Positions 27,679-37,226 are shown, numbered from the stretch's first letter. The stretch: DNA of 64,000 nucleotides from an uncultured Flavobacteriaceae bacterium (GCA_947494695.1 CANLWB010000005.1:310001-374000); one strand, 5' to 3'. Program-made: numbers and translations. The notes: a model not told the origin generated them from the sequence alone.

Positions 27679-27804
27679 ATGATTAATTTTGTTTTATTCA
27701 TAAAGAGGGAAATCAAAGATATACTTGTGGATGCATTTGATTGCATAGTACTAAAAAGCTATGATGACCTAGTTATGTCTCAAACTGAAATCGTAACAGA
27801 ATAA
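27679..27804 (+). CDS. Small hypothetical ORF directly coupled to the aminotransferase gene
   Basis: An ATG at 27679 opens a 41-codon frame ('MINFVLFIKREIKDILVDAF...') whose TAA ends at 27804. The aminotransferase ATG starts on the very next base. That exact abutment suggests translational coupling, so it may be a leader or small protein. It could equally be a chance frame or a worn remnant of an older gene. I recognise no family, and there is no signal peptide. Confidence 0.3.
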   Translation: MINFVLFIKREIKDILVDAFDCIVLKSYDDLVMSQTEIVTE

Positions 27805-28935
27805 ATGCTGACTAAAACTAAAATATATCTATCATCACCTCACATGGGAGGTACGGAACAAAAATTTGTTGACGAGGCATTTGACACGAATTGGATTGCA
27901 CCTTTGGGTCCTCATGTTGATGGATTTGAGAATGATTTACAAAGGTATTTAGGAGAAGATAAACATGTAGCCGCATTAAGTTCTGGCACAGCTGCCATTC
28001 ATTTAGCGCTTCAGTTACTCAATGTTTCTAAAGGAGACGAGGTGTTATGCCAGAGTTTTACTTTTTCTGCTTCTGCAAATCCTATCATATACCAAGGCGC
28101 TACTCCAGTCTTTATTGATAGTGAGCCAGACACATGGAATATGTCTCCAGAATTACTAGAAATCGCTATAAAAGATAGAATAGAAAAACATAAAAAACCT
28201 AAGGCTATTATCGCCGTGCATCTATATGGTATGCCCTATAAAGCCAAGGAAATTAATGAAATCTCCAAAACATACAATATTCCAGTAATTGAAGATAGTG
28301 CAGAAGCATTAGGAAGTTCTTATTTTGGACAACCTTGTGCAACGCTTTCAGATGTTGGAATATTATCATTTAATGGAAATAAAATAATAACGACCTCTGG
28401 AGGAGGCGCTCTCATTGTTAAGAATGCATCTCTAAAAAACAGAGCTGTTTTCTTATCAACACAAGCACGAGATAATGCACCACATTACGAACATTCTAAT
28501 ATAGGATACAATTATAGACTTAGTAATGTTTTGGCTGGTATTGGTAGAGGACAAATGGAGGTGATTGATGACAGAGTTAATGCCAGAAGGAAAAATTTCG
28601 ATTTTTATAAAACAAATTTATCACAATTTAATTCTATAGAATTTTTAGAAGAACCTCAAGGTTTCTTTTCAAATAGATGGATTACTTGTATTAAGACAGA
28701 TTCATTCGAAGCACGTGAGCGAATTAGACTTACGCTTCAGGAAGATGATATTGAATCAAGACCATTATGGAAACCTATGCACGTGCAACCAATATTTAAG
28801 GATTGTTTACGTTTTACAAACGGTATTTCAGAAGACCTTTTTGAAAAAGGTCTATGTTTACCAAGTGGATCAAATTTAAATCAAGAAGATTTGGACAGAA
28901 TTCTAAATAACATTTTAAAAACCCCGAACATATGA
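27805..28935 (+). CDS. DegT/DnrJ/EryC1-type sugar aminotransferase (PglE-like)
   Basis: A 376-residue PLP enzyme. 'IYLSSPHMGGTEQKFVDEAF' is the N-terminal motif of PglE-like aminotransferases. 'LSSGTAAIHLAL' binds PLP phosphate, 'VIEDSAEALGSSY' has D164 that pairs with the pyridine nitrogen, and 'SFNGNKIITTSGGG' has the Schiff-base lysine K193. It probably converts UDP-4-keto-6-deoxy-GlcNAc to the 4-amino sugar, using the product of the dehydratase encoded next to it. The two genes overlap by four bases (ATGA). No PglD-type acetyltransferase is seen nearby, which leaves the 4-amine free for another modification such as formylation (inference). Confidence 0.9.
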   Translation: MLTKTKIYLSSPHMGGTEQKFVDEAFDTNWIAPLGPHVDGFENDLQRYLGEDKHVAALSSGTAAIHLALQLLNVSKGDEVLCQSFTFSASANPIIYQGATPVFIDSEPDTWNMSPELLEIAIKDRIEKHKKPKAIIAVHLYGMPYKAKEINEISKTYNIPVIEDSAEALGSSYFGQPCATLSDVGILSFNGNKIITTSGGGALIVKNASLKNRAVFLSTQARDNAPHYEHSNIGYNYRLSNVLAGIGRGQMEVIDDRVNARRKNFDFYKTNLSQFNSIEFLEEPQGFFSNRWITCIKTDSFEARERIRLTLQEDDIESRPLWKPMHVQPIFKDCLRFTNGISEDLFEKGLCLPSGSNLNQEDLDRILNNILKTPNI

Positions 28936-30872
28936 TACACAATTACTTCGCTTATTTCTCTCAAAAATATGCCTCAAAATGGTTGGTTTTAGCCATAGAT
29001 CTAGCTATCGTTTTGTCGACATTTTTTATAGCATATGTAATTAGATTTAATTTCACATTGAACTTTGATTTAAAGCAGTTTTTAGTTCAGCTACCATTCC
29101 TTGCAGTGGTTGCCGCAGCTAGTTTTTTACTTATAGGGTCATTTAAAAGTGTTATTAGACATACAGGATTCGCAGATGTTGTAAACTTGTTTAAATCTAT
29201 TACGTTAATGTCGCTAACCTGTATTGTTACAGTAGCATTAAATAGAACATTTCAAATAGTACCGGAATTCACAATACCACTGTCGATTGTTGTCATGCAT
29301 GCGTTATTGAGCTTTGTGGTACTAAGTGCCAGCAGATTGTTTTTTAAGATGTCTTACAAATACCTTAAATGTAAGTTAATGGCATCTAAAAGAGTTCTAA
29401 TTTACGGTGCAGGAGATTCTGGAATTGTAACTTATAATGCCTTAATAAGTAATGTTAACACTAGCTTTCAGGTTGTTGGTTTTATCGATGACAACCAGAA
29501 AAAGAAAGGAAAATCCATCAATGGTATTTCAATCTTTTCAAGAGAGCGAATAGATAACACGTATGTAGAATCTAATCAAATAGATGAGCTAATCATTGCT
29601 TCAAAAAATATTCAAAAAGAAGATTTGATGGATTTGATGAATCTTGATATAAAGATCACCAAAATTCCACCAATTGAAGATTGGATTAATGGAGAATTGA
29701 ATGTTAAACAAATTAAACAAGTTCAAATTGAAGATTTATTAGGAAGACCTCCTATTAAGATTAACAACCCGAATTTAATTAATGAGTTTACTGGTGAAAC
29801 TATTATTGTGACTGGAGCTGCAGGGTCTATAGGGAGTGAGTTGGTTAAACAACTTTCTAATTTCGATGTTAAGGAATTAATTTTAGTGGACCAGGCAGAA
29901 TCAGCTCTTTATGATGTACAGCAGGAACTAAAACAAAACGGCAAACATAATTTTACAGCGATTGTTGCAGATATTCGTGACGGTTTAAGGATAGATACTA
30001 TTTTTCAAAATCACAAGCCTACCATGGTATTCCATGCAGCAGCCTACAAGCATGTTCCTTTAATGGAAAAGTCACCCTATGAAGCGATTAAGATTAATGT
30101 TAACGGAACAAAACTTTTAGCTGATACGGCATCCAGATATAATGTAAAGAAATTCGTTTTCGTTTCCACAGATAAAGCTGTAAACCCAACAAGTGTGATG
30201 GGAGCAACGAAACGAATGGCAGAAATGTACATTAGCTGCCTTCAAAAAGAAAGTAAAACTAAATTCATCACTACTCGATTTGGTAATGTATTAGGATCTA
30301 ACGGTTCTGTAATACCATTATTCAAAAGGCAAATAGAAAAAGGAGGTCCATTAACTTTAACGGATAGGGAAATTACGAGATACTTTATGACGATTCCTGA
30401 AGCTTCTCAACTTGTATTAGAAGCCGGAACCATGGGTAAAGGTGGTGAAATTTTTATATTCGATATGGGTGAGTCTGTTAAAATCTATGATCTCGCAAAG
30501 AATATGATTAAACTCTCTGGTTTAAGATTTCCTCAAGATATTGACATTAAAATAACTGGTTTAAGGCCTGGTGAAAAATTATATGAAGAACTTTTAGCCA
30601 ACGGTGAAAATACGCTGTCCACTTATCATAAGAAAATAATGATAAGTAAAACAAGAGAGCTAGATTATGCTAAAATCAAAGGTCAAATAGAGGAATTATG
30701 CATTACTAATCGTTTTCAAAATAATAATATTGTTATGAAAATGAAACAACTTATACCAGAATACAAATCGAATAATTCTGATTATGAGCGATTTGATAAA
30801 AGAGTTCAGATCTATAAAAAGGTGAAAAGTATATCACACACGAAAAAGGATAAAAATTACGGTAACTTATAA
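28932..30872 (+). CDS. Membrane-bound UDP-GlcNAc 4,6-dehydratase (WbpM/PglF type)
   Basis: A 646-residue two-part protein. The N-terminal 140 residues contain about four membrane segments. A CoA-binding-like Rossmann segment follows ('VLIYGAGDSGIVTYNAL'), then the catalytic SDR domain with 'IIVTGAAGSIGSELVKQL', 'FHAAAYKHVPLMEKSPYEAI' and 'STDKAVNPTSVMGATKRMAE'. The S-M-K version of the triad is typical of large WbpM/FlaA1-like dehydratases. It removes water from UDP-GlcNAc to give the 4-keto-6-deoxy sugar. It overlaps the PglE-like aminotransferase gene by four bases, supporting sequential action. Confidence 0.92.
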   Translation: MIHNYFAYFSQKYASKWLVLAIDLAIVLSTFFIAYVIRFNFTLNFDLKQFLVQLPFLAVVAAASFLLIGSFKSVIRHTGFADVVNLFKSITLMSLTCIVTVALNRTFQIVPEFTIPLSIVVMHALLSFVVLSASRLFFKMSYKYLKCKLMASKRVLIYGAGDSGIVTYNALISNVNTSFQVVGFIDDNQKKKGKSINGISIFSRERIDNTYVESNQIDELIIASKNIQKEDLMDLMNLDIKITKIPPIEDWINGELNVKQIKQVQIEDLLGRPPIKINNPNLINEFTGETIIVTGAAGSIGSELVKQLSNFDVKELILVDQAESALYDVQQELKQNGKHNFTAIVADIRDGLRIDTIFQNHKPTMVFHAAAYKHVPLMEKSPYEAIKINVNGTKLLADTASRYNVKKFVFVSTDKAVNPTSVMGATKRMAEMYISCLQKESKTKFITTRFGNVLGSNGSVIPLFKRQIEKGGPLTLTDREITRYFMTIPEASQLVLEAGTMGKGGEIFIFDMGESVKIYDLAKNMIKLSGLRFPQDIDIKITGLRPGEKLYEELLANGENTLSTYHKKIMISKTRELDYAKIKGQIEELCITNRFQNNNIVMKMKQLIPEYKSNNSDYERFDKRVQIYKKVKSISHTKKDKNYGNL

Positions 30873-30914
30873 TTTATTATATTACTTCCCCAATAAAATA
30901 ATATATATATAAAT

Positions 30915-31691
30915 ATGAACATATTTCTTACTAGATGTAAGCTGCTATTATTTTGTATAGTATCAAGTTTGATTTTAAACTCGTGCGGCTCTTCCAAAAA
31001 GGATGTCGTTTACTTTCAAAATGCAAAGAGTTTTGAGACCATTGTGGACACAGAAACTTTTAAGGCTAAACTGAAAATAGGAGATATTGTAAGTATTTAT
31101 GTGTCTACGTTAGATCCCACTGTTACGCAACCTTATAACTTAATTAGAACAACAGGAGCGCAAGGTGAATTAGTAGATTATTTAATTGATATCGACGGAA
31201 ATATTGATTATCCTGTGTTAGGTAAAATCAAATTATTAGGGCTCACAGTAGAAGAAGCCAAAGCATTGTTTAAGAAAAAATTTGCTGAAGGTCAACTATT
31301 AAAAGATCCAGTAGTCATTTTGCGCGTGCTTAATTTTAGAGTTACTGTAGCCGGTGAGGTTCGAAATCCAGGCGTTTACCCTGTTTCTGGAGAAAGAGTC
31401 TCTATTTTAGAAGCCCTCGGAAGGGCTGGAGACTTAACCATTAAAGGTCGAAGAGATAACATTCTAGTCGTTAGAGACTTTAACGGCACAAAAACGTACA
31501 CCAGAATTGATTTAACAAATAAGGAAGTTTTTAATTCTCCTGTTTATTATTTGACTCAAAATGATTATGTTTATGTTGAACCAAACAAATCAGCAATAAG
31601 TGGTGCCTCTGGTGATGCTAGAGTTGGAACAATAATTACAATTACATCATTTCTTATTACTACCGCACTCTTATTAATTACTAGAAATTAG
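30915..31691 (+). CDS. wza: Wza-type polysaccharide export lipoprotein
   Basis: A 258-residue outer-membrane lipoprotein. The signal peptide ends in the lipobox 'LNSC' (C24). The poly-export domain follows ('KLKIGDIVSIYVSTLDP', 'IDIDGNIDYPVLGKIKLLGLTVEEAKALF'), then an SLBB domain ('FRVTVAGEVRNPGVYPV'). A hydrophobic segment at the C-terminus ('ITITSFLITTALLLI') is typical of shorter Bacteroidota Wza forms. It should form the export channel with the BY-kinase encoded 20 bases downstream. Confidence 0.93.
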   Translation: MNIFLTRCKLLLFCIVSSLILNSCGSSKKDVVYFQNAKSFETIVDTETFKAKLKIGDIVSIYVSTLDPTVTQPYNLIRTTGAQGELVDYLIDIDGNIDYPVLGKIKLLGLTVEEAKALFKKKFAEGQLLKDPVVILRVLNFRVTVAGEVRNPGVYPVSGERVSILEALGRAGDLTIKGRRDNILVVRDFNGTKTYTRIDLTNKEVFNSPVYYLTQNDYVYVEPNKSAISGASGDARVGTIITITSFLITTALLLITRN

Positions 31692-31711
31692 ACAATATAA
31701 CCAAAACTTCA

Positions 31712-34084
31712 GTGGACAATAAAAATTCATCTAACCCTTCAAACGATTTTAATCTTAAGAAAACGCTTTCTCTTTATTTTAGACAATGGAAGTGGTTCGT
31801 TATTAGTTGTATGCTGTGTTTTGGGGTAGCCTTCTTAATCTTAAGATATAGCACGCCTCAATATTTGGCAGTTGCTAAAGTTATGCTGTTAGATGATAAG
31901 GAAGCGTCTTCTGCAGGAGCATTGAAGGACTTGTCTATTTTCTCCGAAAAAGAAGATGCTATGGTCGAGGACGAAGTTCAAGTTATTCGATCAAGGAGTT
32001 TTCTAAGGAATATTGTTAAAAGATTAAATTTAAACGTCAAATATTTTGTTAAAGGAAGAGTTAATGAATTCGAACTTTATAAAAAATCTCCAATTGTTAT
32101 AAACTTTATTGAATCCGATTCTATTATTTATAATACGAGTTTTAATTTTTATGCTGAAATTCTTTCCACAACAGATTTTAACTTTAGAATTAAGGAAGAT
32201 GACGCACCTAAAAAATATACTTTCGGTGAAACGATTCCTACTCATTTCGGAGGTATTATAATAACACCAAAGAGTGAAAAAATTGAAAGCTATATAGGGA
32301 ATAATATTAGAGCGAAAATAACACCTCTTGAGTCTCTGGCAGAAGCTTTGAAAACAAGGATCATGATAAACCCAACGGGTAAGTCATCTAAAGTTGTTGA
32401 AATTAGTATAACAGATCCTGTTATTAGGAAAGCTAAAGATATTGTAAACACCTTAATTGATGAGTATAATGTTTCTTCAATACAGAAGAAAAACGAAATA
32501 TCAAAAAACACAGCCGATTTCATCAATGAACGTGTTGAACTCATAGCATCAGATTTGGTTAATGTTGATGACAGTATTGTTAAATTTAAAACTGGAAATA
32601 AAATAACGGATGTTGCATCTGAAGCTGGGCAATTTTTAAACTCAAGTGTATTAAATGAGCAGCAGTTGGATGCATCAAGAATGCAGTTGAATCAATTAAA
32701 TTACATGGAGGAATCATTAGGAGATGATTCTGGAAAATACGGGAGTATTCCGTCTAATTTAGGTCTTGGAGATCCTGCCATAAGTCAGCTTTCAACCAGA
32801 TATAATGAATTACTGGAAAGAAGAAGAACGCTTTTAAAAAGTGCAGGTGAGCAAAATCCTATTGTCGTGGAATTAGACCAGACTTTAAATGGTGTTCGAC
32901 AAAATCTTCAACAAAGTATTAATAACTCGAGTAAATCGCTAAGGATTCAGATCGGTAGTCTGGAAGGCCAGTCCAAAAGAATCAATTCAAAAATTTTCTC
33001 TGTCCCAGGGCAAGAACGCAGATTACGAGCTATTGAAAGAAAACAGGGCATAAAAGAATCTTTATATTTATACTTATTGGAAAAAAGGGAAGAGGCAACA
33101 ATATCGTTAACAGCAACTTCTCCTAATGCCAAAATAATCGATGAGGCGTATAATAGTAAAGGAGGTCCTGTATCTCCTAATAAACCTATGACGTACATTT
33201 CGGCCATACTTTTAGGATTAATAATTCCTTTTTCTGTGATCTATCTGAAAGACATATTAGATACAAAAATTCACAATAAAGAAGACCTGGAAAAAGAAAT
33301 TAGAAACATTACTGTTCTTGGAGAAATCCCTCGTATTAAAAGAGGTGGTAATACCTTAGTAGAACTCAACGACAGATCTATTTTATCTGAATCTTTTAGA
33401 ATTATTAGAACCAATTTTGATTATATTAAACGGGGCAGAGATGTTAAAAATTACGATAATGTTATTTTTGTAACGTCTACCATTAACGGAGAAGGTAAAT
33501 CTTTCTTTAGTTTAAACATGGCACTCACTCTGGCCAATACAGGTAAGCGTGTGCTATTACTTGGTGCAGATATTAGAAACCCTCAAATTTATTCTGCGAT
33601 TAATGACAAAAAAGATAATTTGGTTTCAAAAATTGGACTTACCAAGTTTTTAGCTGATAAATCGGTAATACTTGGTGAAGCTATTGATAACTATAACATT
33701 AATGGTATAAGTATAGATATTCTTCTTTCAGGTAAGGTACCACCAAACCCTGCAGAATTATTAATGACTAATAGGATAAAAGATCTTTTCAATTCTGTAT
33801 CTGAGCAATATGACTATGTTATTGTAGATACAGCACCATCCATGCTCGTAACAGACACCTTACTAATTAGTGAGTACGCCGGACATACCATCTATCTAAC
33901 AAGAGCCGATTATACAGAAAAGCGTATCCTTAATTTTGCTAAAGAATTACATGCAGAAAAGAAACTTAATGGCATGATGTTAGTTGTTAATGACGTGAAT
34001 CAATCTAATTTTGGATATGGAGCCAAATATGGGTATTATGGTGCTCCTGAAAAGAAAAGACTTTTCAAAAGAAAAAGAGCTTAA
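31712..34084 (+). CDS. wzc: Wzc-type polysaccharide co-polymerase / BY-kinase
   Basis: A 790-residue inner-membrane protein. The start is GTG at 31712, because no upstream ATG exists and the next in-frame ATG lies inside the first membrane segment. It has an N-terminal Wzz domain, a large periplasmic coiled-coil region (about 200-470), a second membrane segment near 495-515 and a cytoplasmic tyrosine kinase. The kinase shows Walker A 'INGEGKSFFSLNMALTLA', Walker A' 'LLLGADIRNPQIY', Walker B 'YVIVDTAPSM' and a C-terminal tyrosine cluster 'FGYGAKYGYYG'. It controls chain length and export. The gene tail overlaps the convergent phosphatase gene by four bases. Confidence 0.94.
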   Translation: MDNKNSSNPSNDFNLKKTLSLYFRQWKWFVISCMLCFGVAFLILRYSTPQYLAVAKVMLLDDKEASSAGALKDLSIFSEKEDAMVEDEVQVIRSRSFLRNIVKRLNLNVKYFVKGRVNEFELYKKSPIVINFIESDSIIYNTSFNFYAEILSTTDFNFRIKEDDAPKKYTFGETIPTHFGGIIITPKSEKIESYIGNNIRAKITPLESLAEALKTRIMINPTGKSSKVVEISITDPVIRKAKDIVNTLIDEYNVSSIQKKNEISKNTADFINERVELIASDLVNVDDSIVKFKTGNKITDVASEAGQFLNSSVLNEQQLDASRMQLNQLNYMEESLGDDSGKYGSIPSNLGLGDPAISQLSTRYNELLERRRTLLKSAGEQNPIVVELDQTLNGVRQNLQQSINNSSKSLRIQIGSLEGQSKRINSKIFSVPGQERRLRAIERKQGIKESLYLYLLEKREEATISLTATSPNAKIIDEAYNSKGGPVSPNKPMTYISAILLGLIIPFSVIYLKDILDTKIHNKEDLEKEIRNITVLGEIPRIKRGGNTLVELNDRSILSESFRIIRTNFDYIKRGRDVKNYDNVIFVTSTINGEGKSFFSLNMALTLANTGKRVLLLGADIRNPQIYSAINDKKDNLVSKIGLTKFLADKSVILGEAIDNYNINGISIDILLSGKVPPNPAELLMTNRIKDLFNSVSEQYDYVIVDTAPSMLVTDTLLISEYAGHTIYLTRADYTEKRILNFAKELHAEKKLNGMMLVVNDVNQSNFGYGAKYGYYGAPEKKRLFKRKRA

Positions 34085-34827
34085 GTTACCGAAAATGTTG
34101 TATTCGTTTTTTCAATTATTCCCTGTAGATTTTTTACCAAATTTTTGTTCAATCTTAGGTTAGACAACTTGTGTATATGATTTTCGTTATGCACATCTGT
34201 TCCCACAAAATCAATATAATTTTTATCTAGTAAATAAGCTGTTGTTTTTTCAACGCGTCTTCCGTAGTGATCTCCTAATGACAACAAATTAAGTTGAAAT
34301 AAGCAGCCTAAAGTCTTTAATTGCTTGTAGTATCCCAGATTATTATGATAAAATGAATAGCGCTCTGGGTGCGCCAAAACAGGAATAAACCCCTGAGATT
34401 TAATTTTGAATAAAATAGCCTCTAAGTTAATAGGGGGTTGAAAATAAGACATTTCAATTAATACATAATTCTTTTTCAATGTAAAAAGATCCTTGTTTTC
34501 TAAAAGGCTTTCAAAATGACTGTCCAACATATACTCAGCTGCAGGGTTTAATGTAATATCGCTTTGTAATTTTGAATCTAAATTCTCCAATAAAACCTGA
34601 TAAGCTTCGCCAATAGTCTCTTCTGTATTTGGATAAAAATCCTGCATGACATGTGGTGTTGGGATAAATTGAGACACCCCTAATACTTTCATTTTTTCTA
34701 TTAAAGACAACGCCTCTTTTACGCATTTTGCTCCATCATCAATACCAGGAAGTACATGATTATGAATATCTACAAAATCCTCCAGGAGGTCCTTTAAAAA
34801 TAGTTTCTTGGAAAAAAATTGTAACAT
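34081..34827 (-). CDS. PHP-type tyrosine-protein phosphatase (CpsB/YwqE-like)
   Basis: A 248-residue PHP-fold phosphatase. 'VDIHNHVLPGIDDGAK' gives metal ligands H22 and H24, 'FIPTPHVMQDFYPN' and 'PVLAHPERYSFY' supply further histidines, and 'FVGTDVHNENH' closes the site. Such manganese-dependent phosphatases reverse BY-kinase autophosphorylation, the task done by Wzb in enteric bacteria. It converges on wzc, overlapping its 3' end by four bases, so it is expressed from the other strand and is not in the export operon. Confidence 0.9.
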   Translation of the reverse strand: MLQFFSKKLFLKDLLEDFVDIHNHVLPGIDDGAKCVKEALSLIEKMKVLGVSQFIPTPHVMQDFYPNTEETIGEAYQVLLENLDSKLQSDITLNPAAEYMLDSHFESLLENKDLFTLKKNYVLIEMSYFQPPINLEAILFKIKSQGFIPVLAHPERYSFYHNNLGYYKQLKTLGCLFQLNLLSLGDHYGRRVEKTTAYLLDKNYIDFVGTDVHNENHIHKLSNLRLNKNLVKNLQGIIEKTNTTFSVT

Positions 34828-34849
34828 TTAAAAAAGTCGTATTTAACTG

Positions 34850-35917
34850 CTAGTTGTCATAAAAATGAAAGGCATCTATAATTATGCTATCATCGACCAA
34901 ACAATCAATCTTTGGTGTTCCAATGGCTTCCAAAAGCACAAAATTGATATTGCCATGATTATTCTTTTTATCGTATTTAAGCAATTCAATAATATCAGGA
35001 TAATCGTCTTCAGTAATTGTAACTTTACCGTAGTAGTTCAAAAACAAATCTTTTATGTCTTTAGTTGTTTGTTCTGGAAATCCGGTAAGTTCTGTGGAAA
35101 TATAGCATGCTAAAATCATACCCACAATGATGGCTTCACCATGAAGTAGCGTTGTTTTATCAGAATGACTTAAGAAATAAGATTCTATTGCATGTCCAAG
35201 TGTATGACCAAAATTAAGTGTTTTACGAATACCATCTTCATAAGGGTCGTTTTCGACTACACTCTTTTTTATTTGTACCGATTCATGTATTAAAACATCA
35301 AGGTCATCTAAAGTTAATTTAGATAAATCCTTAAACTTATTCCAATAAAGTTCGTCACTAATCAAACCATGCTTCAACATTTCTGCTAAACCAGATCGCA
35401 TTTGATTTTGTGCGAGAGTAGTTAAATATTTTGTGTCTATCAATACCAAATCTGGATCACTAATCACTCCAATTTGGTTTTTTAAGTGGCCTAGATCCAC
35501 CCCAGTCTTTCCTCCAACAGAGGCATCTACCATAGAAAGTAATGTGGTTGGTACATTAATGTAAGTAATACCTCTTTTAAATGTGCAAGCCACAAAACCA
35601 CCTAAATCGGTAATCACACCACCACCAATATTGATCATAAGACTCTTTCTATCGGCATCTAAATCAGACAGTGTATTCCAAACCCCTACACAGGTATCTA
35701 TGGTTTTATTAATTTCACCAGATTCAATTTCAATGATTTCAATAGTAATATTGGTTTCAAGCCTTTCTAAAAAATATGGCAAACAATGCTGATGCGTATT
35801 TTCATCTACCAAAATAAAAATCTTTGAAAAATTACGCAATTTAATATGCTCGTTTAACGGTTTGTAACAGGCATCATTAAAGTGAATTGTGCAATTTTTT
35901 GTGGTAATAGAATCCAT
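34850..35917 (-). CDS. aroB: 3-dehydroquinate synthase
   Basis: A 355-residue enzyme of the shikimate pathway. It converts DAHP to 3-dehydroquinate using NAD and a divalent metal. Motifs are 'INIGGGVITDLGGFVACTFKRG', 'NVPTTLLSMVDASVGGKTGV', 'KNQIGVISDPDLVLID' and 'KTLNFGHTLGHAIES', with the metal-binding histidines in the last. It lies 22 bases upstream of the phosphatase gene in transcription order. ORFs at 34865 and 35583 on the plus strand are shadows. It is a housekeeping gene lying within the glycan locus. Confidence 0.96.
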   Translation of the reverse strand: MDSITTKNCTIHFNDACYKPLNEHIKLRNFSKIFILVDENTHQHCLPYFLERLETNITIEIIEIESGEINKTIDTCVGVWNTLSDLDADRKSLMINIGGGVITDLGGFVACTFKRGITYINVPTTLLSMVDASVGGKTGVDLGHLKNQIGVISDPDLVLIDTKYLTTLAQNQMRSGLAEMLKHGLISDELYWNKFKDLSKLTLDDLDVLIHESVQIKKSVVENDPYEDGIRKTLNFGHTLGHAIESYFLSHSDKTTLLHGEAIIVGMILACYISTELTGFPEQTTKDIKDLFLNYYGKVTITEDDYPDIIELLKYDKKNNHGNINFVLLEAIGTPKIDCLVDDSIIIDAFHFYDN

Positions 35918-35961
35918 GAAATCGTCGTTGTTTTAAAGTTGGTGAAATTAAGGAGAATTTA

Positions 35962-36002
35962 TATAAAATGATAGTAATTAGGGTATAAAATGATCGTAAT
36001 TA
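35962..36002. repeat. Tandem 19-base repeats in the aroB / proline dehydrogenase gap
   Basis: TATAAAATGATAGTAATTA (35962-35980) and TATAAAATGATCGTAATTA (35984-36002) differ at one base and start 22 bases apart. A third, weaker copy may follow. They lie just upstream of the -7 box of the proline dehydrogenase gene and could be a pair of operator half-sites. Confidence 0.45.
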
Positions 36003-36027
36003 ATATAAAAGAATAATACGAGATAAT

Positions 36028-36035
36028 TATATTTG
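36028..36035 (+). promoter_or_regulatory. -7 box before proline dehydrogenase
   Basis: TATATTTG is a perfect TAnnTTTG element. It would put transcription start near 36042, leaving a leader of only about ten bases before the ATG at 36051. It also overlaps the TTG start used in the ORF track, which argues for the ATG start. No clear -33 TTTG is visible. Confidence 0.45.
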
Positions 36036-36050
36036 CAAAAATTTTTCTAC

Positions 36051-37226
36051 ATGACGACTAACCAAATATTTGATAATACCGAAGTTGCATTTTCTTTAAA
36101 AAATGATTCTGAATTAGAACGCGCTTATTTTTTGTTTAAAATGATCTCTTATGAGCCATTGGTTAAGATTGGTACAGCGGCAACGAATTTTGCCATAAGA
36201 GCTAATTTGCCCATAGAAGGGCTTATCAGATCGACCGTTTTCGATCATTTTTGTGGGGGTGTTAATGAGGCAGATTGTTTACCAGTTATTGACAAAATGT
36301 TCGATAAAGGGGTGAGTTCGGTTTTGGACTACTCTGTAGAAGGTAAAGAAAATGAAAAAGAGTTTGACTCAGCCATGAATACGATACTGGGAATTATTGA
36401 TTTTGCAAAAGATAAAGACGCGATGCCTATTGCTGTATTTAAACCAACTGGTTTCGGACGGTTAGGTTTGTATGAGAAAGTAGGGAAGGAGGCTGTTTTA
36501 ACCGAAGAAGAGCAAGCCGAATGGGCTAAGGTTGTAAACCGATTCGATACGGTTTGTAAAAAAGCCAAAGACAATGATATAGAAGTGCTAATTGATGCCG
36601 AAGAGAGTTGGATGCAAGATGCCGCGGATACATTGGTTACTACAATGATGCAAAAATACAATACCGAAAAAGCTATTGTATTTAATACACTTCAAATGTA
36701 TCGTCATGATCGCTTAGCTTTCTTAAAGGAAGAATATAACAAGGCTAAGGCTGGTAATTACTACCTGGGTTACAAGCTTGTTCGAGGCGCCTATATGGAA
36801 AAAGAGAATGAAAAAGCCGAAGAACAGGGATATACGTCTCCAATTTGTATAAACAAAGCCGCAACGGATATCAATTTTGATGAAGGACTTAAGTACATTA
36901 TCGAGAACTTAGAGCGTATTGCCTTATTTGCTGGGACTCATAATGAAGAAAGTTCATATCTGTTAATGCAACTCATGGTAGAGAAAGGCTTGAAAAATAA
37001 TGACCAGCGTATCTGGTTTGGTCAGTTATACGGAATGAGTGACCATATTAGCTATAATCTCGCAAATAAAGGCTATAATGTTGCTAAATATATGCCATTC
37101 GGCCCCGTAAAAGATGTCATGCCTTATTTAATTAGAAGGGCAGAGGAGAACACTTCCGTTGCCGGACAAACAGGAAGAGAGCTAGCGCTTATAACAAAAG
37201 AAAAGAAACGCAGAAAGACTTTGTAA
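36051..37226 (+). CDS. Proline dehydrogenase
   Basis: I use the ATG at 36051 ('MTTNQIFDNTEVAF'); the ORF-track TTG at 36033 overlaps a probable promoter box. The 391-residue protein is a monofunctional FAD-dependent PRODH that oxidises proline to pyrroline-5-carboxylate. Motifs are 'VFDHFCGG', 'KPTGFGRLGLYEKVG', 'KLVRGAYMEKENEKAEEQGY', 'FAGTHNEESSYL' and 'YMPFGPVKDVMPYLIRRAEEN', the last with the substrate-binding arginine pair. It has no P5C dehydrogenase domain. The stop is directly adjacent to the stop of the convergent dehydratase gene. Confidence 0.93.
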   Translation: MTTNQIFDNTEVAFSLKNDSELERAYFLFKMISYEPLVKIGTAATNFAIRANLPIEGLIRSTVFDHFCGGVNEADCLPVIDKMFDKGVSSVLDYSVEGKENEKEFDSAMNTILGIIDFAKDKDAMPIAVFKPTGFGRLGLYEKVGKEAVLTEEEQAEWAKVVNRFDTVCKKAKDNDIEVLIDAEESWMQDAADTLVTTMMQKYNTEKAIVFNTLQMYRHDRLAFLKEEYNKAKAGNYYLGYKLVRGAYMEKENEKAEEQGYTSPICINKAATDINFDEGLKYIIENLERIALFAGTHNEESSYLLMQLMVEKGLKNNDQRIWFGQLYGMSDHISYNLANKGYNVAKYMPFGPVKDVMPYLIRRAEENTSVAGQTGRELALITKEKKRRKTL

